A stretch of 64,000 bases of DNA from Lolium rigidum (taxonomy: Eukaryota; Streptophyta; Magnoliopsida; Poales; Poaceae). Numbering within the stretch: position 1 is the stretch's first letter; the number at the start of each line of letters is the position of its first letter. Below the pieces are notes generated by a model. It saw nothing but the letters and a program-made list of their open reading frames with translations, made no database searches and had not been told where the DNA came from. This document shows, piece after piece, positions 53,186 through 64,000 of this stretch. Position numbers and translations under genes: made by a program. The DNA lies in assembly GCF_022539505.1 (NCBI RefSeq), contig NC_061514.1, positions 329,885,090 through 329,949,089 on the forward strand, read 5' to 3'.

Positions 53186-56100
53186 ATGGGAAGCTACGAC
53201 GACACCATCGATGTGGGGCGCGTCCTTTACGCCGGAAATCTGCCGATCGTCCCTCCGGATGAGTGCTGGATTCCGGCTAAGACAAACCCCGTCAAGCTCT
53301 CCATCGTCCCAATTGGCGGCATACACATCTTCATCGGGGAAACCGTCGATTCCGACGGAAACCCACTGGTAAGTAACACAGACGCGACCGCCGCAGAGCT
53401 GGACGCTGTCGCGAAGATCCGATCTGAGATGCAGGAGCTTCCTAAGGGAATTTCCGCCTCGGATCTGGAAATTTCAAAGCCCACCCAATCCGCCCCTGAG
53501 CAGGAAACAACGGTGGAAGACCAATGCAGATCCGCCTGGGTCTCCCAGGTGTTAGAAAAGCAGAGGTGCCACTTTGTACACTTCTTGGCCCATACCGCCG
53601 GAACCGCCCCTCAAGAAGACGGAGCTGGTCCCGAGCGAGGTAGAGGCACCGGAAAACGGCGCAGATCCGGATCAGGCTGAGCCTGTCGGAGAAAGTGAAG
53701 CTCCGGTTGAAGAGTCGATTTTGGGCAATCTGAGCCCAATTTCCGGAGATACCCCCTCCATGGATACTGATGAGTTCAACCGCAAGCTAGGGGAGTACGG
53801 TTTCGGTGATCAGCCTGAAGTCGACTCCGCCCAGCCTAAGCAGGTTCTCGCAACTGTAGCAGCGCTGGGACAAACAGGATCTGAAGAGACAACCAGCCAA
53901 TCCGACCCTCAGCCATCCCAACAAGGATCTCCAATGTCTCGGGAGCGACCCCGCAGGGATTCTTCCTCGGAGGAGCTCCTGTCAGCTGAAGAGATGGCCG
54001 CGCGAGCAGTTCTTAACACACCTATAACCCCGGGCGACGCCGCAGATCTGGAGGCTCTAGAAGCCACTAGACAGGAAATGCTGGCCACTGCCAAGAAGCT
54101 CGCCGAGACCGAAGCCGCGTTAAGGGAAGAGAGGGCAGAAGCTGCAGGATTGGCGGAAAATTTCGACAGACAGGATCGCGAGATTACTGCCACACTCGAG
54201 CAGGTCAAGAGCATGAGGGCAGAGTGGGAAGTAAAAATGATCTATGCGCAGGCGGAGGCCGATCGAATTGTTAGAGAAGCAATTCCGCCTCGCAGAATAC
54301 CCTTCAACACGCCCGCAGAGCACCGGCCGCTGGAAACCCCAAAAGACAACATGCAAAAAGCTGCGGAACTGTTGAAGAAGAAGGACGAAGAAGTTGATAT
54401 CAACTACCTCCGCACACTTGTCGCTTCAGCAATGCAGCAGCAGAGCAAGGCGGATACTTCGCGCAGGTTGGAATCCAATCCGGATAACTGTGTATCTACC
54501 GCGCAGAAGGACGCCCGCACCGATCGGCATCCCGATGATGAATCACACACCGGATCCTCGGAACGTAGAAGAAGAACCAGGGAACACCCAAATCCGATCC
54601 CCGTTCCGTCAAAGACGCCTTCGTCAGATCCAAGAAAGGGAAAGGATGCAATGTACTCTGGACGAGACAAATATCGCAACCCCTCCCCTCCGCCTAATGG
54701 TTACCCGCGACCCCCTCGCCGCCGTAGTCCAGCCCGGAAACACCAGGCCCCCGGGGCATGGTGGGATTGTTATCCGCGACAACGTGCTGCCAAGAAACGT
54801 AAACAGGGAGCGCTCGCCGGAACCACGCCGGAACCAGAACAATGTTCGTGAGCCCGAGCCCAGGAGGGGTCGGAATGAAGACCGCGGCCCAGAGCCTCGC
54901 CGGAACCGCGACCCGGAGCCTCGTCGGAGCCGTGACCCAGAGCCTCGTCGGAGCCGTGACCCGGAGCCTCGCCGGAACGACCAGGGCAGCCAGCGCCAGG
55001 GCGAAGGCAGCCACAGGAGCCGGAGCCAGCACCAGGAAGGCCGAGGAGAATCAGATGGCGGAAGCAAGAAATCGGACCGCCCACCTCGCAGGTCTCCCTC
55101 ACCACCACCTAGCGGTGGCGGCGGAGGTGGAGGCGACGGCCGAAGATCTCGCTCTCGCTCACAATCCCCTTGCCACGGCCCGCGCGACGCACGGGATCGC
55201 CTTAACGAATACAGAACCGACTACATTGGTCCGAAGTGCTTTGGCAGGATGATTCGAGAGGAACCAAAGCCAAGGATGAACCTCAAGCTACCCGGAAATC
55301 TGAAGCATTATGATGGCACCGAAAGGCCGGATACCTGGATCGAGGATTACTATAATGCAAGAACCTTTGCCGGAGGAACCCCTAACATCGCTTGCCGCAT
55401 GCTCCAGCTTGTACCTTGTAGGTCCAGCCCGGATCCGGCTCGGTGACCTCGAGAAGAACTCCATCTTTTGCCGGTTCGACCCGAAGACCGCTTTCGAGAA
55501 ACACTTCGGAGGCACCTACAAAAGACCTCGCCATGGCAAGCGACCCGCAAGCCTGCATCCAGAAGAAAGGGGAAACCTCAAGAAACTACCTCACACGATG
55601 GTTGGCATGCAGGAACGAGTGCGAAAACGTCGACCACACCACCGCCATGTACGCTTTCATTGGTGGACTGCAGAGGGGAGGATTGCTGAGGCATACGCTT
55701 ACTCGTTTGGCTAACTCAAGCAAGCTGACTTTGGATGAGATGATCTCCATTGTCAGTGATCATACTGCCGCCAATAATGATGCAGGCGGTGATCTCGCAG
55801 CTACAGCAATCCCCCTGCATCAACAAAAGAAGAACCGTGACAACGGTAGCAGCAGCAGCCACAAGCGCAAGAACCCTGATGACCAGAAGAGTGGCGGATC
55901 CGAGATGGTCGCCATGGCGTTTCAACGCGGAGGTTCAGGAGGCGGAAGAGGACGCGGACATGGAGGCAGAGCCGGCAGGGGTCAGCAGCGTACCTCTGAG
56001 GTCACGGCTGGCGGATCCCGCGCTCCGCAAACCTACGAGGAGTACAGAGACATGCCCTACCTGGCCCACCTGGATCTGGTTACAGGGAAGTCCACTCATA

Positions 56101-56384
56101 CCAACCGCAACTGCAAGTGGGTCAATGATCTAAAGAATGACCCGGAGGCAGGATACAAGCGCGCCAGGAAGCACCGCCCACGCGGCAAAGGTGGCAAGGG
56201 CAAGAACAAAGACAAAGAGGAAGATAGTTCCGAGGCGATGGATGAGGATAATAACTCGCCGGATCCCAAGGCAGGATCCGCAGGTAAATCCAACCCATTC
56301 GACAAAAAGAGCGTGGGGGCTTACCACACTTTCCTCGGGACCCCAACAAGCACGCGCCTCCAAGTCAGGCTACCCGGATCCTGA
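53186..56384 (+). pseudogene. Gypsy Gag, frameshifted
   Basis: ATG at 53186 (MGSYDDTIDVGRV). The reading continues in frame to about 53560, then shifts. From 53560 to about 54760 it is a Glu/Ala-rich coiled-coil segment, then a Pro/Arg-rich repeat (about 54850-54980, units of DPEPRRSR). It shifts again to the Gag core, with GNLKHYDGTERPDTWIEDYY at about 55300 and, after two more shifts, GETSRNYLTRWLACRNECEN at about 55575-55640. A Gly/Arg-rich, basic tail follows (55900-56220). At least four frame changes. No zinc knuckle with all Cys residues was found. Confidence 0.82.
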
Positions 56385-56399
56385 ACGCCATAGTTCCGG

Positions 56400-59300
56400 C
56401 TGTGCCGTAGTACGTCAGGTGGTCGGAAATCCCGTGCACATTTGATAGGAAGGATCACCCCGCAATTGTGCCAAAAGAATGCTACGCCTTGGTCGTAAGT
56501 CCCCGCATAGACGGGTATGATTTCTCCAAGTGCCTCATGGATGGCGGAGCCAGCCTGAACATCATGTACCTGGAGACTCTAGAGCGGATGAACCTCACCA
56601 AGGAACAGCTTAAACACAGTACCACTGAGTTTCATGGCGTGGTTCCGGGTAAGAAGGCGAATTCCCTCGGCAGCATCACACTTCCCGTGGCTTTTGGCGA
56701 TGTTCATAATTTCCGCGAAGAGAAGATCACGTTTGAAGTTGTGCCCTTCAAGAGCTCCTACCACGTCATCTTCGGCAGGCCCACCTACCACAAGTTCCAC
56801 GCAAGAGCGTGCTACATCTACAACAAGCTCAAGATTCCGGGTCCTAAAGGTATGATTACCATAACCGAAGACTAAAAAAAGGCTCATGAGTGCGAGTTAG
56901 GCGAAGCCGCCTTCGCAGAGTCTGTGATATCCGGAGAAGAGCTAAAAGGCTACAGAGCCGCGGTGGATCCGACTGAGATGCGGACCACCAAGAAGCAGAT
57001 CTCCGAGCAGAAAACCTCCTTCAAGGCCGCGATAGAAACCAAGAAGCACGACCTCATCCCGGGCGACTCTTCCAAGCAGGTTTCGGCCGGAGCCAACATG
57101 GACCCCAAATAGGAAAGCGCGCTCGTCGAGTTCCTCCGCGCTAACATGGATATCTTCGCATGGCAACCTTCCGACATGTCCGGAGTACCTAGGGAACTCG
57201 CCGAGCACTACCTCAACATAAATCCGGGGCTAAACCAGTGAAGCAAGCAATGCGACGCTTTGGAGATAAGAAGCGCCGCGCCATAGGAATGGAACTAGCA
57301 AAGTTACTAGAAGCAGGTTTTGTAATAGAAGTTATCCACACCGATTGGGTCGCGAATCCCGTCCTTGTACCCAAAAAGAACACCGAAATACTAAGAATGT
57401 GCATCGATTACTCCGGCTTGAACAAGCATTGCCCGAAGGATCCGTTCCCCTTGCCGCGCATTGACCAAGTCATTGATTCGACGGCGGGGGCGGAACTTCG
57501 TGTTTTCTTGATGCGTATTCCGGGTATCATCGGATCCGGATGAAGGAATCCGACCAAAAGGCGACTTCATTCATTACCCCGTTTGGTACTTACTCGCTAT
57601 GTTACTATGCCTTTTGGTTTGAAAACGCAGGTGCCACCTACCAACGTACGATGCAGCGGTGCTCGAAGGACCAAATTGGCCGGAACGTGCACGCATACGT
57701 CGACAACATCGCGGTCATGACCCGGAAAGGATCCGACTTGATCAGCCGACCTCACGTAAAACCTTCGACAACCTCCGCAGTACAAGATGATGTTGAATCC
57801 GCTGAAGTGCGTCTTTGGCGTGCCAGCCCGGAAAACTCCTTGGCTTCATAGTCTCTCACGGAGGCATTGAGGTTAACCCGGAAAAGATCAAGGCAATCCT
57901 GTGTATCAAACGGCCAACTTGTCTCAAAGATGTGCAACGACTAACTCGGTTGCGTCGCAGCAATCAGCAGGGTTTGTTAGCCGTCTTGGCGAGAAGGCGC
58001 TACCTCCGTACAAGCTGCTGAAGAAAACAGACAAATTTGTTCTGGGACGACGCAGCCGACGCAGCTCTTCGGGGTTGAAGGAAATACTCACCTCCCCACC
58101 TATCTTGGCAGCTCCAGCAGAAGTCGAGCCAATGCTCCTTTATCCGGCAGCTACCAACAAAGTCATCAGCCTCGTCATCGTGGTGGAGCGAAAGGAAGAA
58201 GGTCATGAATATGACGTCCGGAGACCTGTCTACTACATTAGCGAGGTGCCGACGGAGTCAAAGCAAAGATACCCTCACTTTCGTAAGCTAGCCTATGGGG
58301 TGTTCCTAGGCAGCCGGAAGCTGAGACACTACTTCCAAGAGCACCCAGTAACAGTTGTGAGCAAGGCTCCGCTGTCAACAATTCTCAACAACGCTGATGC
58401 AACAGGACGCACGGCTAAATGGGGCATTGAATTATCCGCCTTCGACATCGCTTACAAGCCAAGGACTGCGGTAAAATCCCAAGTCTTGGCAGATTTCGTT
58501 GCAGATTGGACAGAAGCTCCGGATGCAAGTCTGGAGCCGGAACCAGAGACATGGGTCATGCACTTCGATGGATCCAAGCAGCATCAAGGCTCAGGAGCCG
58601 GAGTCACCCTGAAGTCCCCTACCGGAGAAGAACTGCAGTACGTTCTGCAGATCCACTTCGAAGCTACAAACAACATGGCGGAATACGAGGCTCTACTTCA
58701 CGGTCTGCGCATCGCTAAGGAAATTGGGATCAAGCACATCATATGCTGTGGAGATTCCGACCTGGTGGCACAACAAGTAGCCGGAACCTGGAACGCCGTA
58801 AACTCCGTCATGGCGGCCTACGGAGACGAAGTTGATGAGATCGCCAAGTGCTTCCTCGGATACGAAGTCAAGTACGTCAGGAGAGACGATAACACAGCGC
58901 GGACATGCTATCCAAGCTCGGATCCGGCAGGAAGCAAATTCCGCCCGGCATTTTCTTGGAGCATCTCCGGATACCCTCGGTGAAGGGCGCTAACCCGGAA
59001 AACCCGGAGGTGGCGGATCTCCGGCTAGGGAAGTGATGGCTATCATTCCGGCTTGGACACAGCCTTTCCTGGACTACCTCATCGATCGAAGTTGCCCGAG
59101 GACGAGGTCCTCGCAAGACAGATCGTCAGACGAGCAAGATCCTACACAATAGTTGATGGACAGCTCTACAAACGAAGTGCAGCAGGGGTATTTCTCAAAT
59201 GCGTCTCCAATCAAGATGGCATTGAGATCCTCAGAGAGATCCACGCAGGGGATTGCGGGCATCATGCCGCTCCCAGGTCACTTGTTGCAAAAGCTTTTCG

Positions 59301-60351
59301 GTTAGGATTCTATTGGCTCACAGCTAAAGAAGATGCTGACAAAATAGTCAAGACATGCCGAGGTTGTCAGTACTACGCTACTCAACCAAACGCTCCAGCC
59401 CAAGAGCTGAAGACCATACCTATCACCTGGCCATTTGCGGTCTGGGGGCTCGATATGGTTGGTAAGTTAAAAGATCATCTCCTGGCGGTTTTGAATACCT
59501 CCTGGTCGCCGTTGACAAGTTCAAGCAAATGGATCGAGGCTAAGCCGATGAGAAAAGCCGATGGTGCTACGGCACTAAAATTCGTCCGTAGCCTCGAGAT
59601 GAGATTCGGCATCCCACACGAAGCATAATCAGCGTACAATGGCACAAACTTCGCTCAAGGAGAGTTGAGGGATTATTGTGAAACAATGGGGATACGGCTG
59701 GACCTTGCATCTGTGGCTCACCCACAATCCAATGGTCAGGTTGAAAGGGCTAACGGCCTAATATTATCAGGAATTAAACCGCGCCTTGAAGAACCGCTGC
59801 GACGAGCAGCCGGAGCTTGGGCTGATGAGTTGGAAGCTGTTTTGTGGAGTTTACGAACCACCCCTAACAGATCAACAGGGTTTACCCCATTTTTCCTGGT
59901 ATACGGATCCGAAGCCGTGCTCCCCTCCGACATCATCCACGATTCACCGCGAGTTTCCGCCTACAATGAAGAAATAGCTGATGAGGCCAGACAGCTATCT
60001 GTGGACCTGATCGAGGAAGCTCGGAACTTAGCTGACCAGCGCTCTGCCATCTACCAGCAGAAGCTCCGACGTTATCACGGTCGCCGAGTTCGGAAACGCT
60101 CCTTCATGGCAGGAGACCCGGTCCTCCGCCTTCGACAGGTGAAAGACCATAAGCTGCAATCTCCATGGGAAGGACCCTTCGTCGTTAGCAAAGTGCTTCA
60201 TAACGGGTCGTACTACCTTGTTGATTTCCGCGAGATGAGGGATAGACCTGCTAATTGGCATCGGAAACGCAAGCGTGAGGATCCGGATGACATCTACGAT
60301 GAAACAGATCGCCCTTGGAATATCGCACAGCTACGTCCTTTCTACACTTAG
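56400..60351 (+). pseudogene. Gypsy Pol: protease, RT, RNase H, archaeal-type RNase H, integrase, broken
   Basis: The retropepsin motif MDGGASLN is at about 56538. Reverse transcriptase (57120-57900) has LVPKKN...CIDYSGLN, a damaged FLDAYSG region, and AYVDN where YVDD is expected (57689-57703). The first RNase H segment is 58020-58480. A second one follows with HFDGSKQHQGSGAG and NNMAEYEALLHGL (58561-58900). Integrase has the HHCC-like region 59260-59390, the first catalytic Asp in GLDMVG (59450), a stop TAA at 59626-59628, then AYNGTNFA where TDNGTNF is normal (second Asp replaced by Tyr), and the catalytic Glu in NGQVERANG (59730). The C-terminus runs to 60351. Inactive. Confidence 0.88.
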
Positions 60352-60928
60352 CATATTTTTTCCGAGTTACAAACTCTGTAATAGTTATACATGATCAATG
60401 AAATAAAGCTTATGGTTCACTCTTTGAGTCTTTTACCTCCTTTACTTGTTCATTTTAGATCGTGTATGTTTTTTCCGACTAAAACCGCAGAGCTGGATGT
60501 TTCCGCCTAGGCGTGTATGAAAGTTGTGATTTTCAAAATCGTCCTTTAGGACGTAAGCTTAAGTTTTCTGGTGGAAATTTTTTTCGTTGCGAACTCGTGG
60601 ATTCCTGGTAGCGATTTCCGGCACCTAGGCTGGGGGCTTGTTTCCGCGGTTATGGATGGACGCCATTGGGCTTCGTCGCCGCAGGCGAGCGTTTCCGGCC
60701 AAAGGTTTTCCGGCTCGTGGAAGGTCAAATGAGTAAGCCGGAAAATTAACAAACCAGCACTTGCTTTTTTCCAAACGAAACATGCAAATAATTCAAACGG
60801 ATAGCAGGATAAGTTTTCCGCCCATGCATACTTGTTTCGTCCCTAGATACTTAAGAATTTAAAGTTATATTACAAACCCTCGCTGGGGCCAAAATAATGC
60901 ATTGTTTCTCCCGCAGGAATAAAAGTTT
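60352..60928. other. Spacer between integrase and the antisense gene
   Basis: Both genes end towards this stretch, so it should hold the 3' untranslated regions of two convergent transcripts. AATAAA at about 60400 on plus (AATGAAATAAAGC) is a candidate polyadenylation signal for the sense RNA. Confidence 0.5.
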
Positions 60929-63900
60929 TCACTCCCCCTTGGCCGGAGAAGTCTTGCCCTCTGAATCTTTTTTCTCGGCGTCTTCGGCCGGAGATGACAC
61001 GTCTTCATCACTTTCTTTTTCTTCTCCAGAAGCTGCAGTGCTGGTCTTGGGTTCTTCTTGGGGAGCGTCCTTGGAGCTGGTCCAGGTATATTGAGTTCTG
61101 GATTCCGCAGGTCGCGCCTTTGCGTCGAGTTCCTTTTGAAGTTCCGCTTCCAAGGGCTCGTCTGCAGGAAGGACGACCTTGTCGTAGAATTCCTCATGCC
61201 GGATCCTGCGCGCGATACGGGTGTCGTAGCCGCTCACTGCATCCAGGAGCGCATTAACATCCGCATCCGGAGGAACGCCCGTGGTTACCTGATCAAGATC
61301 AAGATCCGGATTATGTGCTAGGCACATAGTCAAGGCCATTGCAGCTGCGCCTCGGGCCGATGATGCTTGTAGATCCGTCACCAGCTCCGGCAGAACGTCC
61401 ATCTTTCCAACAAGCTTGCGAACGTTGCAAGTACGACTCCTCTTGATGGATAAGTTATAGCATATTTTGCGGGAGGCGGAGATGAGATCTTTGCAATCAT
61501 CGCCTGCAAGTTGAAGAAGGTCATCCCGCGGGAACAAATTCCGACGCTGTTCCGGATACCCAAGCGGCTCTGCATAAGATAATCAGGATATAAGCACGCA
61601 ATTTGAGCACAAAGTAAAAAGTCGGAGCAAACATCTGGACAAGGTTTCAGTATCCTACCCAAAATGTTCTCGTTGAGCAAGTCCCAGTGATGCTCCGCGG
61701 TCTCCATATATTTCCGGAGTCCATTGAGCTCTTTTTGCTGCCTCTTGATGGTCTCGCTGTCAGCATTTTTCTTCAGTATCAGCTCGCCCTTTTCCCTGAT
61801 GTGCTCGGAGTTTTTCTCCGCCAGCTGCTTCTCGGCCTACTCCTTCTTTAGTTCCGCCTCCTTTAGTTTCGTTTCCAAATCTTGGTACGAGGAGCGCAGA
61901 TTCTCAAGTTCAGACGAGGCTGTCGCAAGGGAGGAGGATGCGCCTATAATAACATAAGTTAACAGCAAGTTCAAAGTCGGAATGTGGCCAATGACGAAGA
62001 AGGCGGAAACCAACCTTGGGCGTCCGCCAGTTGTTTGGTCAGCTCCGCATTCTCATCCTTCAGAGTCCGGATATTTTCCGCCTGATTCAGAGTAACGCGG
62101 CGCTGAAGGGCAATGTTCTTGTGCAGCTCATAGTGCAGCGCCTGCTGTTCCTGTAAAACATAGACAGAGCAGGAGTAAAAATTCCGCCTGTAAAAGTGGT
62201 TTCCTCTAAAGCATTATTGCCGGAACTTTTCCGCCATAATGCTTGGGGGCTACTGATCCAATTTAACAACCTTCCCGGAAGTAATCTTTCTCTAAGCATC
62301 TAAGCGCTAACTATTTTTTGAGTTTCCGCTTACATGCTTGGGGGCTACTGGGGAGTACCTTTTGCTTGCAGATGAGCCTGTCGAAGAACTGGCCGACATT
62401 CTTCTTGAAGTCCTGGATTTCCGATGTCCCGGAATCCGGCTTCCCCCAGGCATTGTTCAGAATGGCGTTGAGCAAGTCTTGCTCAAGCTCCCACTTCTCC
62501 GCCTCGGACAGCTTGTTAAAAAACTTGGTAGCATACGCCTTGGGAGTGGAAGTGGTGTCAGCCGGATCTCCAAAGTTCTTCGGAAAAACGACGATGTCGC
62601 CAGCGCCGTCTCCGGCCTTCTCAGAAGAAGTAACTTCAGCCTCTCCTTGGCCTTGTTCTTCCGCGTCTTCTTGGGCAGGGCCTTTGGCCTTAGGATCTTC
62701 TTTGCCCACCTTCTCGCTGCTAACCGGAATTATTTCCGGTGGAGTGTTTGCGGCAGGAGGGGGAGATTGATCCGCCTGAGGGGGAGACGGCTGAGGAGTA
62801 GGGTGGGAAGTACTTGGCGGGGCTGGAGTAGCAGGACCGACTGCCGGAGATTTCTTCATGTACTTAGTGATGGGCTCTTGGCTGGCGGTCCGCGTAGCGG
62901 TGGTACTCGGATTCCTGCAAACAAGTGAAAGAGGTTAAGTACGAAATAATTTCGCCAAGATAAAATTGCATCATGTTCGGAAACTTACGGGGCGCCGGGG
63001 ATGATGGGGCGTGAGCGCTGGCCAGCTGTTGAGAGCATCTTCAGGCGCACGCGTTCCGCTTTCCTCGAGTCTAGCGGAGGTGGCTTTGTGGTTTTGGGCT
63101 TCTTGGCGGAGGCCTCGCCGCTAGCTCCGGCTTCAGAACCGGAAGCCTTGGCGCGGGGACGCTTTGTAGGTCGAGGGGCCGCCTTGCGGGGTGCCTGGTC
63201 CTCTTCCTCCTCATCGTCGTCCGGAACCTCCTCCGCCGCGTCGCCGCTGACAGGGACACGAAGAATGGTGCGGAAGTTTTCCTCCGCCAAAGTGTTGAGC
63301 TGGAAGGAATATGAATAAAAGTTAGAGTTAACATCCAAAAACTTGTGAAGTTTGAAGCAACGAAAAGAACAAAGCTTACCGGAGGGCACTGGTCATTTGT
63401 GTAAATGTCCTTGATCAGTTCCGGGACCTGTTGGCCCCTGGGGATCTTCACCAAAGTCTTGAACCTTCTCTTCAGGGAGTCGGCCGGAAGATCGTGGCGG
63501 GTAACCCGGAGGAGATCGTCCGCCCCGGTATAAGCACACATCAAGCGTGCGTTGTAGCGCAGTGGCTGGATTCTCCGGGAAAACCAGCTAAGGGTGAGCT
63601 GGGCTCCGGTCAGTTCGTCGTGGACTAGCCAGGAGATTCTCCGCGCTGCCTTCTCCAAGATTGGGGTCTGGGCGAGCGAAGGAACGAAGCTCCAGCTTGC
63701 GAGCTCTTCCGGAGGCTCGTTGATAAACTGGGGCAGGCCTTCATGGACATCCGGAACTGAAGCGTTCTTCTCATAGAACCATCCGGCGTTCCAGTACCGG
63801 ACGGATTCGTGCGAGTCGTGGGGAGGATACATGCGGCTAGGGCGGAGCATAAACGTCATGCTCCCGCAGTTCACCATTGCTTTGTCCTTGGTTTCTTTCT

Positions 63901-64000
63901 TCACCCGGAAAAGAACTGCCATAACTTGACATCCGGCCGGATCCCAAGGTGCCCTTCGCAAAGAGTTACGAAGTTGGACGAGGAGGAGATATGAATTTGG
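60929..64000 (-). CDS. Antisense gene of the Tat-like element (gypsy-type transposon domain), start beyond window
   Basis: Minus-strand exons: 64000-63380 (partial), 63299-62989, 62914-62359, 62150-62015, 61943-61659, 61569-60929. All five introns are GT-AG, phases agree throughout, and the six exons total 2550 nt (849 codons plus TGA). Exon 1 holds YWNAGWFYEKN...LPQFINEPPEELASW...SWFSRRIQPLRYNARLM, which I recognise as the putative gypsy-type transposon domain (Transposase_28 style). Exon 2 is acidic then basic (RPTKRPRAK, nuclear-signal-like). Exon 3 is Pro-rich then helical. Exons 4-5 are coiled coil. The last exon is acidic. One in-frame TAG lies at 61839-61837. The protein's function is unknown. 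Annotation pipelines often call such loci host genes. Confidence 0.8.

Larger units (their letters stand above)
52568..64000 (+). mobile_element. Tat-like Gypsy retrotransposon with antisense gene (3' end beyond the window)
   Basis: The 5' LTR 52568-53120 is followed by the primer-binding site TTGGCGCCCACCGTGGGGCC (53128-53147), a long gag, protease, reverse transcriptase, two RNase H-like segments and integrase, all in plus orientation and frameshifted. A multi-exon gene on the opposite strand lies between integrase and the unseen 3' LTR. The extra RNase H and an antisense ORF in this place are features of the Tat branch of plant Gypsy elements. Confidence 0.85.

Noticed and set aside
61724..61957. 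Plus-strand Ser/Phe-rich frame (and similar plus frames at 62318-62928)
   Set aside because: These are antisense shadows of the coiled-coil and Pro-rich exons of the minus-strand gene.

Overview
This window is nuclear DNA of a grass, very probably a Triticeae species (wheat, Aegilops, barley or rye group). The reasons are the nested LTR retrotransposons, the Mutator, Harbinger, Stowaway and Helitron elements, a tRNA-derived SINE-like piece, and GC-rich 5' exons of monocot type. There is no bacterial or organellar signal. By eye well over three quarters of the 64 kb is transposable-element sequence, with one 100-bp assembly gap (18201-18300).

Layout. (1) 1-18955 is a nested stack. A decayed Copia element (3094-3372 plus 15086-18955) carries in its gag region a 3.1-kb palindrome of two inverted LTRs (1-3093) and an 11.7-kb non-autonomous Gypsy element (3373-15085, TSD GGCCA). 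The Gypsy element was invaded by a 4.8-kb Mutator-like element (7766-12553, 9-bp TSD) carrying two zinc-finger genes and a 160-bp tandem array. A solo LTR (16711-17260) sits in the Copia reverse transcriptase. (2) 19211-36594 is the main host gene, a half-size ABCG transporter of eight exons and 669 codons. Its large introns hold two Helitrons, several MITEs and long foldbacks, yet all splice phases fit and the frame is open. (3) 36595-40107 holds a SINE-like piece, a Harbinger-like element with an AP2/ERF-like fragment, and a 0.33-kb tandem duplication. (4) 40108-47183 is a minus-strand Copia element with intact LTRs and TSD (GTGGA). (5) 49706-50304 is a small host gene for a secreted phylloplanin-like protein, whose single intron appears to be GC-AG. 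(6) 50640-52567 is a PIF/Harbinger remnant with its two-exon MYB/SANT-like ORF. (7) 52568 to the window end is a Tat-like Gypsy element. Its sense gag-pol is broken, but downstream it carries a spliced antisense gene of at least 850 codons with a single stop.

Two genes look like host genes: the ABCG transporter and the phylloplanin-like protein. Both families act at the outer plant surface (cuticle lipid export and leaf-surface protein), but nothing in the sequence ties them together functionally. Everything else is transposon-borne or transposon-captured. Coordinates of splice sites, TSDs and element ends were read by hand; statements about families rest on recognised motifs, not on database searches.
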